This document shows, piece by piece, positions 36,448 to 43,933 of a DNA stretch of 64,000 nucleotides. A program made the translations under genes and the position numbers. The notes under the pieces are model-generated. The model ran no database searches, was not told where the DNA came from, and saw only the letters and a list, made by a program, of their open reading frames with translations. Source of the DNA: Halothiobacillus neapolitanus c2 (lineage in GTDB: Bacteria > Pseudomonadota > Gammaproteobacteria > Halothiobacillales > Halothiobacillaceae). The stretch covers positions 186,001 through 250,000 of the forward strand of contig NC_013422.1 of the NCBI RefSeq assembly GCF_000024765.1, given 5' to 3'. The first letter of the stretch is position 1; each line of letters starts with the position of its first letter.

Positions 36448-36801
36448 ATGACCGGTACATATCCCGAAAAAGCCCAGCCTTCTGCTTCGCGGCTTTTGCG
36501 CCACTTAAACGTCATGACCTTGGTGGAGGGCGCTTCTCTGATCGCCTTGGTTTTAATAGCCGTTCCCATAAAATACGGTCTTGATTTTCCCCTGGCCGTG
36601 AAGGTGGTCGGCCCGATTCATGGCGCTTTGTTCGTTTGGACCATGGGTGTGCTTTTGGTGAGTGTGATTGCCGGACGCCTGGCCATTTCCAAAGGTGCGG
36701 GTGTGTTTTTGGCCGCACTTATCCCTTTTGGTGGCTTGTGGTCACACCGGTTGCTGGATCGAGAGCTCGCTCATCATGAGCCTAAAAGCCCAGTGAAATA
36801 A
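36448..36801 (+). CDS. DUF3817 family membrane protein
   Basis: This 117-residue protein belongs to DUF3817. It has three membrane segments (VEGASLIALVLIAVPIKYGL, GPIHGALFVWTMGVLLVSVIAG, GAGVFLAALIPFGGLW) and the characteristic HG motif in the second. Function is unknown. The ATG at 36448 has GAGGTG upstream and is preferred over a GTG at 36436. Its TAA stop is directly followed by a MITE-like insertion and lies within that insertion's target duplication. Confidence 0.88.
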   Translation: MTGTYPEKAQPSASRLLRHLNVMTLVEGASLIALVLIAVPIKYGLDFPLAVKVVGPIHGALFVWTMGVLLVSVIAGRLAISKGAGVFLAALIPFGGLWSHRLLDRELAHHEPKSPVK

Positions 36802-36965
36802 GGGCGCCTCGAAAAACCTACTGCGCGCCCCGATTGCCGCGTTGGGCGGTGCTAACGCAAAGCTGGCGTCAGCCCGCTCCCTCGCCTATCTATTTGATAT
36901 GTCTCGGTCGCTGCGCTCCGGCCGCCTTGCACTCGGGCCGCTCGTGACGGTTTTCCGAGGCACCC
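36802..36965 (-). repeat. MITE-like repeat, family 1, copy 2
   Basis: This 164-bp element starts GGGCGCCTCGAAAAACC and ends GGTTTTCCGAGGCACCC. It is flanked on both sides by ATAA (36798-36801 and 36966-36969), a perfect 4-bp target duplication. On the minus strand it aligns with the copy at 906-1048, including ACATATCAAATAGATAGGCG and CGCAGTAGGTTTTTCGAGG. Compared with copy 1 it has about 20 extra interior bases (GCCAGCTTTGCGTT region). There is no coding capacity. Confidence 0.88.
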
Positions 36966-37049
36966 ATAAATTAGCAGCCCGCCGGGCTTGCCTCCAACCC
37001 TGTTATAGTGCGCCTTGCGATCGCTTGGCCACTGAGACAGGGTTTTTTT

Positions 37050-37448
37050 ATGACCATTTCTATTGATGTGAATGATGTTGAATTCACAGCCATCCGGTCT
37101 CAGGGTGCGGGCGGGCAGCATGTCAACAAAGTTTCTACGGCCATTCATCTACGCTTTGATATTCGCGCCTCGGCTTTGCCTGATGAAGCCAAAGAAAAAC
37201 TCTTGGCAGTCTCCGATTCGCGCATTAGTCGAGACGGCGTGATCGTGATCAAGGCGCAACGCTTTAACAGCCAGGACAAAAACCGTGCTGATGCGCTGGC
37301 GCGTTTGCAAGCGCTGGTGGCTCAAGCCCTTCGCCCCGTCAAACCACGCAAGCCGACCAAACCCACCCGCGGCGCGCAATTGAAGCGCTTGGCGAAAAAG
37401 GTGCAACGCGGCCAGACCAAACTGCTGCGCGGACGCGTTGTCGAATAA
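37050..37448 (+). CDS. arfB: Alternative ribosome-rescue factor ArfB (peptidyl-tRNA hydrolase)
   Basis: This 132-residue protein is ArfB/YaeJ, which enters stalled ribosomes and frees the nascent peptide. The catalytic GGQ motif lies at residues 21-23 in SQGAGGQHVNK. The basic C-terminal tail (KPRKPTKPTRGAQLKRLAKK) that inserts into the mRNA channel is complete. ATG 37050 is preferred because it precedes the family start (ISIDVNDVEF). The gene lies just past a repeat and 18 bases before the YaeQ gene. Confidence 0.96.
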   Translation: MTISIDVNDVEFTAIRSQGAGGQHVNKVSTAIHLRFDIRASALPDEAKEKLLAVSDSRISRDGVIVIKAQRFNSQDKNRADALARLQALVAQALRPVKPRKPTKPTRGAQLKRLAKKVQRGQTKLLRGRVVE

Positions 37449-37466
37449 ACTCAGGATTCTTCCGTT

Positions 37467-38009
37467 ATGGCGCAAAAAGCGACTGTCTATAAAGTCGATC
37501 TCGATATTTCTGATATGGATCGGTCGTATTACCTAAGCCATCACCTGACGCTGGCCTTGCATCCCTCGGAAACCGAATCGCGCATGATGTTCCGCCTGCT
37601 GGCCTTTGCACTGAATGCGCAGGAAGCGTTGCAGTTCACGCGCGGGCTATCGGCGGATGACGAACCGGACATCTGGCTCAAAGACCTCACGGGCGCGATT
37701 GATCTGTGGATCGAGGTGGGTTTGCCGGACGAGCGCCGTCTGCGCAAGGCCTGCGGGCGGGCAAAACAAGTACTGGTTTACGCATACGGTGATCGTGCCG
37801 TGTCCGTATGGTGGGCAAAATCTGCACGCGAGTTCGCACGGCTCGACAACCTGCGCGTGTTTTCCATTGATGATGAGTCGCTTGACGGGCTAACCGCACT
37901 GATAGGCCGAGGGATGCATCTGTCCGTCAGCATTCAGGATGGCGATATCTGGTTCTCTGACGGTGAGGGCAATGTGCCGATAACCGTTCGTTCGTTGCAA
38001 CCTGCATGA
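37467..38009 (+). CDS. yaeQ: YaeQ family protein
   Basis: This 180-residue cytoplasmic protein belongs to the YaeQ family, which has a PD-(D/E)XK nuclease-like fold. The sequence YKVDLDISDMDRSYY at the start, LAFALNAQEALQFTRGLS, DEPDIWLKDLTGAIDLWIEVGLPDERRLRKACGRA are conserved. The nuclease-like acidic and lysine positions appear in the DEPDIW and IDLWIEVG regions. No enzymatic activity has been assigned in the family. Its position after arfB suggests co-transcription. Confidence 0.92.
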   Translation: MAQKATVYKVDLDISDMDRSYYLSHHLTLALHPSETESRMMFRLLAFALNAQEALQFTRGLSADDEPDIWLKDLTGAIDLWIEVGLPDERRLRKACGRAKQVLVYAYGDRAVSVWWAKSAREFARLDNLRVFSIDDESLDGLTALIGRGMHLSVSIQDGDIWFSDGEGNVPITVRSLQPA

Positions 38010-38237
38010 TTTTCTGGTGATTTCAGGCCCTGTCTCTAAGGCGAGGATCAGGCTGAACTGGATTGCTCCAGCAACCTATTGAGGTTGATGAAATTTTGTT
38101 TGTTCGCATCCCGATTACCTTGTTATGCGTAAGTTAAGACAGCGCTGCACTTGTGTGCGCGCCGACAGGGTAACTCGCGTAATAACATCTTGGATGCGTA
38201 CAGCGAATTTTGAGTTAAACCACAAAGGTTATTGGTT

Positions 38238-39791
38238 ATGAAGCGATACACGCGTTGGGTCGGGCTATTTTCTGTGCTGCTGCTGTTGCCGCAATGGGCA
38301 CAGGCTGCGGACATTCACTGGCAGCCTTATGGCCCGGCTGTGTTTGCAAAGGCCAAGGCAGAAAACAGGTTGATTTTGCTCGATATGGTGGCGGTGTGGT
38401 GCCACTGGTGCCACGTGATGGAAGATAAAACCTATTCCGATCCCGCAGTCGCCAATGAGATCAACGCGCATTTCGTTGCGGTCCGGGTGGATCACGATGC
38501 GCGCCCAGACTTGGCGGAGCGTTATCGCAATTATGCCTGGCCAGCCACGATTATCCTTCGGCCAGATGGCGGCGAGGTGCTTCGCAAAGCCGGTTATATC
38601 CCACCTGAGCGGATGATGAAGCTGTTGCATCAGGCAGAACAGTTGCCCGTGTTGGCACCTGAACCCGAGCAGGTGGCCGATGCTGCTCCGTCGTCAGGAG
38701 ATCCACTTAGTTCGACTGTTCGCAACATGCTGATTCGCAATCATCTCTCGCTCAATGATCCCGTGTTGGGTGGCTTGAAATTGCCACAAAAGTTTCTGGT
38801 TGAGGGTGAGGTGCGCTGGGATATGTACTTGGCCGCCCACGGCGACAAACAAGCAAAAAAACGAGCAATCGCTTATCTGAATGCGGCCTTGAAATTAATC
38901 GATCCGGTGTTTGGTGGAGCCTATCAGTATTCAACTCATGGTGATTGGCAGCATCCACATTTTGAAAAAATTATGTCAGTCCAGGCTGATTATCTGCGGG
39001 TCTATAGTCAAGCCTATACTCAATTTGGCGATGATCGCTACCGCCAAGCGATTGCAGCGATTGCAGGCTATCTCAATCAATTTTTAAGCGCGCCAGATGG
39101 TGGTTTTCATCCGAGTCAGGATGCCGATTTGGTCCAAGGAGAAAAGGCCAATACCTATTTCGCCAAAGACCGCGCGGCGCGCCTTGCCGAGGGGGTACCC
39201 CGTGTCGATCCGCACCAATACACCGCACAAACAGCCATGGCAATAGAGGGGCTGCTGGACGCGTATCACGCCACGGGCGATCGGCAATATTTCTTCCGAG
39301 CCATGGCAGGGCTGGACTGGGTGTTGCGCCATCGACGCTTGGATGATGTTGGATTCAAGCATGATGCGAAGGATGTCGCGGGGCCTTATTTAATCGATAA
39401 TCTGTATATGGCACGGGTTTATCTGGCGCTTTATCGCATTACCCAGACGCCGATGTGGTTGACGCAGGCCGAACAATTGGGTGATTGGATCAGTACGCAT
39501 TTCACTCGGTCTGAGGGCGGTTTGTTCAGTGCCGTGCCCGATGGCACACCAGTGTTACCTGTGCCGCAAGTTGATCAAAACCTGCAGGCGGCTGGGTTCT
39601 ATTTGGGATTAGCGCAAGCGAGTCGAAAACGGCATTATCTTGAAACGGCGACGAATATTCTGGCTTATTTGGCGCGTCCGGCGGTGGCATCCGCGCGGTC
39701 TTCCAATGCAGGTATTTTGCTTTATGACGCCCAGCGTGACGCGCTGGCTAAATCATTGCCCAAGAAAACGAAGGATGCGCCTGCTTCCTGA
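38238..39791 (+). CDS. Exported DUF255 / thioredoxin-like protein
   Basis: This 517-residue protein has a signal peptide (WVGLFSVLLLLPQWAQAA), an N-terminal thioredoxin-like DUF255 domain with CHWC at C55-C58 followed by HVME, and a large alpha-toroid-like C-terminal region as in YyaL/SSP411 proteins (the repeated YLRVYSQAYTQFGDDRY and VYLALYRITQTPMW helices). DUF255 proteins of this kind are normally cytoplasmic and about 650-700 residues; here the signal peptide and shorter length mark a periplasmic version. Substrate unknown. Confidence 0.85.
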   Translation: MKRYTRWVGLFSVLLLLPQWAQAADIHWQPYGPAVFAKAKAENRLILLDMVAVWCHWCHVMEDKTYSDPAVANEINAHFVAVRVDHDARPDLAERYRNYAWPATIILRPDGGEVLRKAGYIPPERMMKLLHQAEQLPVLAPEPEQVADAAPSSGDPLSSTVRNMLIRNHLSLNDPVLGGLKLPQKFLVEGEVRWDMYLAAHGDKQAKKRAIAYLNAALKLIDPVFGGAYQYSTHGDWQHPHFEKIMSVQADYLRVYSQAYTQFGDDRYRQAIAAIAGYLNQFLSAPDGGFHPSQDADLVQGEKANTYFAKDRAARLAEGVPRVDPHQYTAQTAMAIEGLLDAYHATGDRQYFFRAMAGLDWVLRHRRLDDVGFKHDAKDVAGPYLIDNLYMARVYLALYRITQTPMWLTQAEQLGDWISTHFTRSEGGLFSAVPDGTPVLPVPQVDQNLQAAGFYLGLAQASRKRHYLETATNILAYLARPAVASARSSNAGILLYDAQRDALAKSLPKKTKDAPAS

Positions 39792-39819
39792 TGGGTGCAG
39801 AGATGAATGGATATATTAA

Positions 39820-39849
39820 GGGCACTTTGAAAGGTTTTTCGATGTGCCC
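39820..39849. repeat. Solo terminal-repeat hairpin (MITE relic or terminator)
   Basis: A 30-bp sequence consists almost only of the two family ends facing each other (GGGCACTTTGAAA and TTTTTCGATGTGCCC), flanked by TTAA and TTAT. It forms a hairpin 29 bases after the DUF255 gene and could serve as its terminator. I read it as an extreme internal deletion of the 110-164 bp elements. Confidence 0.55.
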
Positions 39850-40040
39850 TTATTTATTCGATTATTTGATTAGAATGTGACGGTAAATAACTAGCAATAT
39901 TAATTATTTTATTAACAATCAAGTGGTAATTAAAAGTTCACCTTAATGGCACAAAAACTTCACGTGTCTGACTTAGTTTACTTCGGTCTCAAGTCGAACA
40001 GATTTGAACATGAACGAATAAAACTTGTGGAGCCATTATC

Positions 40041-41918
40041 ATGAACAAAAATATCCTCGCGCTGGCCATTGCCGGCGTCTTTTCGCTCGGTTTGGCCGGC
40101 TGCAATAGCTCGGACGATACAACCGCAAGCGCAACGCCTGAACCTGCCAACCCAGCACCGACCGGTACCACACTGGCAACCCCGACGGGTGCGGCTCAGA
40201 ATGAATTCATGGTTGCGACCGATTTCACCGTGCCGGGGTACACAAGTAACCTCAATGGGGCCTCAGACACGTTGCAAACAGCTGCGGTCGATGCGGCCAA
40301 AACCCAGCCTTTTGGTTTTCACAAGCTGGTCGCCACCGGTTACGAAGACAATAACGAAACGTTCGGCTGGATCAAAGATAAAGACAAAAAGGGACTGGTG
40401 TTCGCTGATGGCAGCAAATACATCTGTAATGGCACCAACCAAGGCGTGGGTTCTGGTTTGGACAACTCATCGCTGATCAAGCAGGCCGATGGCAGTTTGC
40501 GTCTTGTTGCGCAGTTCGAGTGCCAGGTGGGTGCAATGTACACCGCCGGTATCGATCAGGATGCCGTGACGGGTGCATTGAGCATGAAGCCAAACAGTCT
40601 GCAATTCATCGACCAGTCATCCGAGTTTGGCGGCTACACCCATTGCGCCGGCATGGTCACGCCGTGGAATACGCATCTGGGCTCGGAAGAGTATGAGCCG
40701 AATGCGCGCCTGGACAGCCAGACCTCTGTGGGCAAGACGGACGACACTTTCTACAACGCCACTTTCCCGTTCTGGACGGGGTCGGTCGATTCGGCTCAAA
40801 ACAACGATCCAGCCACGGGCATGAACCCGTATTTCTACGGCTGGATTCCGGAAGTCAAGGCCGATGGCACAGGCTTCACCAAGCATTACAGCATGGGTCG
40901 TGTATCGCACGAACTGGCGTATGTGATGCCGGATCAAAAAACCGCGTACCTGTCGGATGACGGCACCAACGACGGGTTCTACAAATTCGTGGCTGACAAA
41001 GCGGGTGATTTGAGCGCGGGCACTTTGTATGCGGCCAAGTTCACGCAAACTGATGCCACGGCTGGCGGTAAGTTCACTCTGAGCTGGATTAGTCTCGGTC
41101 ATGCAGACGATGCCACAATTCGTGCGGAAGTGGCTAAGCGCCCGGTGTTCGATGATTTGTTTGCGACGGCCACACCCGATGCGACAACCAATGCCTGCCC
41201 TGCCGATTTCACCCGAATCAATACCGAAGCGGGCTTGGAGTGCTTGCAAATCAAAACGGGCATGGATGAGATCGCTTCTCGCCTGGAAACCCGTCGTTAT
41301 GCGGCCATGATGGGTGCGACCACTGAGCTGCGCAAGACCGAAGGCATTACCTTCGACGCGGCGACGAAAACCATGTATGTGGCAATTTCCTCAATCGAGC
41401 GCGGCATGGAAGATGGGTATTCCACGGTGAAGAAGACCGATAAATACGACAAAGGCGGCAACAACGATATTCGTCTGCCAGCCAATACCTGCGGTGCCGT
41501 CTATGCACTGCCTGTTGATACCAACTACAACGCGACCGCATGGAATGTGGTGATCGCGGGCACGCCCACAACCTATGATGCCAACTCGCCTTACACGAAT
41601 AACTATTGTGATGTGAATGGGATTGCCAACCCGGACAACATCAACATGATCCCCGACACCAGTCTGCTGATGATCGGCGAGGACAGCGGTGCGCACATCA
41701 ACAATGTTTACTGGGCGTATGACCTCGATACGAAGTCGCTCAAGCGGGTGTTGACAGTTCCCAAGGGCGCCGAAGTCACCTCTACCTTCTGGTATCAGTT
41801 CGGCAACTTCGCTTACCTGAGCGTGGTCGGTCAGCATCCTTTGAAAAAAGAGAGCACCGCGACACCTGACCAGAAGCAAACCCTGCTCGGTTACATCGGG
41901 CCGTTCGTTAAGAACTGA
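40041..41918 (+). CDS. PhoX-like (DUF839) lipoprotein phosphatase
   Basis: This 625-residue protein resembles PhoX, the calcium- and iron-dependent alkaline phosphatase family. The lipobox LAGC sets C21 as the lipidated cysteine, so it is a lipoprotein, unlike the Tat-exported PhoX of many bacteria. Family motifs include THCAGMVTPWNTHLGSEEYE, GRVSHELAYVMPDQKTAYLSDDG and EDSGAHINNVYWAYD; the metal-binding glutamates and the Cys of PhoX fall in the first of these. No Pho box was evident upstream. It begins a run of three exported proteins on the same strand. Confidence 0.85.
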   Translation: MNKNILALAIAGVFSLGLAGCNSSDDTTASATPEPANPAPTGTTLATPTGAAQNEFMVATDFTVPGYTSNLNGASDTLQTAAVDAAKTQPFGFHKLVATGYEDNNETFGWIKDKDKKGLVFADGSKYICNGTNQGVGSGLDNSSLIKQADGSLRLVAQFECQVGAMYTAGIDQDAVTGALSMKPNSLQFIDQSSEFGGYTHCAGMVTPWNTHLGSEEYEPNARLDSQTSVGKTDDTFYNATFPFWTGSVDSAQNNDPATGMNPYFYGWIPEVKADGTGFTKHYSMGRVSHELAYVMPDQKTAYLSDDGTNDGFYKFVADKAGDLSAGTLYAAKFTQTDATAGGKFTLSWISLGHADDATIRAEVAKRPVFDDLFATATPDATTNACPADFTRINTEAGLECLQIKTGMDEIASRLETRRYAAMMGATTELRKTEGITFDAATKTMYVAISSIERGMEDGYSTVKKTDKYDKGGNNDIRLPANTCGAVYALPVDTNYNATAWNVVIAGTPTTYDANSPYTNNYCDVNGIANPDNINMIPDTSLLMIGEDSGAHINNVYWAYDLDTKSLKRVLTVPKGAEVTSTFWYQFGNFAYLSVVGQHPLKKESTATPDQKQTLLGYIGPFVKN

Positions 41919-41974
41919 TTCATCCAGAATCAAAATGGCGGCGCTTAGCCGTCATCGCCCAAGGCCGATATGAG

Positions 41975-41999
41975 GGCCGATGATTCATCGGCCTTTTTT
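41975..41999 (+). terminator. Intrinsic terminator after the PhoX-like gene
   Basis: The stem GGCCGAT / ATCGGCC with a 5-base loop is followed by six T residues, 57 bases beyond the stop. An overlapping arm AAGGCCGAT upstream at 41961-41969 could compete for pairing. Confidence 0.85.
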
Positions 42000-42103
42000 C
42001 CATCGATGTTTCAGTATCAACCTCTGCTGCATCAAGCCTCGATGGAAAAAAGTCATTCTGGTTCGACCAGACCCCCCATGCTGTTCAAATCGAGGGTATC
42101 CCC

Positions 42104-43846
42104 GTGCGCCGTTCTGTTGATAAAACCATCCTGATTACTTCACTGGTGGCATTGCCTTTCTTGCTTGCGAATTGTGGCGGCAGCGGAACGGATACCGCCA
42201 AAACGACTACTTCCGATGGGGCTGCCGACAAAACGGTCGTGTCACTCAACAGTGATGCCATGCTCAACCCGGCCGCCTACATCCCGCCTCAGTGCTACAC
42301 CCAAACCCGTGATGAAACGGGCGCGTTCGCTGGAAAATCCTCAAACCCCTGTTTTGCCTGTCACAACATGGGCAAAGAGCCCAATTACACCAACGACGCA
42401 GATCTTCAGCTCACCTACGCCATGCCGGCGTTTGCGCAAAAGAACAACTGGTCGAATCTGTTTATCGACCGACGCCCGGAAATCGCCGCGATCGACGACG
42501 CAAAAATCCTCGAGTACGTTCGTCAGGATAACTACCACGATGCCGCCGGTCTGGTGGCACTTCAACGCGTATTGAACGCACCATTGCCCGCCGGATGGGA
42601 CGCTAACGGTGATGGCAAATGGAATGGATACATTCCCGATGCTTACTTCAGTTTCGACGAGACCGGTTTTGACCACGCGCCGGACGGCAGTTACACCGGC
42701 TGGCGTGCCTTTGCCTACGCGGCCTTTCTCGGCACCTTCTGGCCGACCAACGGCAGCACCGATGATGTGCTCATTCGCCTGGCATCCGCGTTCCGCGAGA
42801 AAACCGACGGCACGTTTGATCTGACCATCTACACCGTCAACCTAGCCATCATGCAGGCGATGATCCAACGTCAGAACGTGCCGATTGCAGCAGTCGATGA
42901 ACGGATCTTCGGTGTCGATCTCAATCGGGACGGCCAACTCGGTACAGCAACGCAGATCACCTACGATTGGTCGCCCACGGAAGGGCGAAACATGCAGTAT
43001 GTGGGGCTGGCTGGCGAGCACCTGGCTCAAGGTCAAGTGCATATCGCAGCGGGTTTATACCCTGAAGGCACCGAGTTCATTCATACCGTGCGCTATCTCG
43101 ATCCGGTGGGCGGCGAGGTGGGCATCGGCATGTCCGCACGGATGAAAGAAGTGCGTTATGCCGTGAAACGGGGCTGGAATAATTTTGCCCAGTTGAAGAG
43201 CTATGCCGATGGCGAGGTGCTGGAAGACATGCGTTTTCCTGATCGCTTGCGGCGCTTTGTCGGCAACATCGAAACCGGGCTGCAAAATGGCACCGGCTGG
43301 TATTACGCGGGCTTCATCGAGGACAAGCAGGGTGATCTGAGGCCACAAAGCAAAGAGGAATTGAGCGCCTGCATGGGCTGCCACAGTGCCCTGAGCGTAA
43401 CCACCGATTCAAGCTTCGCCTTCCCCCGCAAACTCAACGCGGATCAAGCCGACGGCTGGTACCACTGGACGCAACGCGCCAAGGGCTTGAACGGCTTGCC
43501 GGAACCCCAATACGCCAACGGGGTGTATGAATATACCCATTACCTTGATATCAACCATGCAGGCGACGAGTTCCGCGAAAACAAAGAAGTCATCGCCAAA
43601 TTCTACGGCACCGGTTCAACGCTCATACCGGCTGAAGTTGATGCCTTGCATCACGATATCGGCACCTTGCTTTTGCCTTCCAAAGAACGCGCCATCGCGC
43701 TCGATAAAGCCTATTACCTGATCGTGCAAGAGCAAAGCTTCAACAAAGGCCGTGATGCCATCATCGAGCCGCCGGTCAATATTCACAAAACCGTGGGCGA
43801 GGATGAAGCTACGGGTGTGAACGAGATTTATCTAATTCCACGTTGA
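42104..43846 (+). CDS. Diheme c-type cytochrome lipoprotein of unknown function
   Basis: This 580-residue exported protein has a lipobox ending at C24 (LLANC) and two CxxCH haem-c motifs, CFACH at 83-87 and CMGCH at 423-427. The two haems are separated by 335 residues without a recognisable peroxidase (MauG/CcpA) core, so I do not assign an enzyme activity. The intervening region has WDANGDGKW and DLNRDGQLG, which resemble calcium-binding loops. The start is GTG with GAGGG upstream. It lies between the PhoX-like lipoprotein and an endonuclease/phosphatase-like protein. An outer-surface electron-transfer or oxidative role is possible. Confidence 0.75.
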   Translation: MRRSVDKTILITSLVALPFLLANCGGSGTDTAKTTTSDGAADKTVVSLNSDAMLNPAAYIPPQCYTQTRDETGAFAGKSSNPCFACHNMGKEPNYTNDADLQLTYAMPAFAQKNNWSNLFIDRRPEIAAIDDAKILEYVRQDNYHDAAGLVALQRVLNAPLPAGWDANGDGKWNGYIPDAYFSFDETGFDHAPDGSYTGWRAFAYAAFLGTFWPTNGSTDDVLIRLASAFREKTDGTFDLTIYTVNLAIMQAMIQRQNVPIAAVDERIFGVDLNRDGQLGTATQITYDWSPTEGRNMQYVGLAGEHLAQGQVHIAAGLYPEGTEFIHTVRYLDPVGGEVGIGMSARMKEVRYAVKRGWNNFAQLKSYADGEVLEDMRFPDRLRRFVGNIETGLQNGTGWYYAGFIEDKQGDLRPQSKEELSACMGCHSALSVTTDSSFAFPRKLNADQADGWYHWTQRAKGLNGLPEPQYANGVYEYTHYLDINHAGDEFRENKEVIAKFYGTGSTLIPAEVDALHHDIGTLLLPSKERAIALDKAYYLIVQEQSFNKGRDAIIEPPVNIHKTVGEDEATGVNEIYLIPR

Positions 43847-43933
43847 GAAGATGGAAAAAATGAGCGCTCTCCCATGGGCCAAGTTATGAATGGAAAGCAC
43901 TGACCACATTGATGTTGATGAGGAGCCGATTTA

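Noticed and set aside
39850-40040. Pho box upstream of the PhoX-like gene
   Set aside because: I looked for tandem CTGTCAT-like heptamers and found no convincing pair, so phosphate control is not claimed as a feature.
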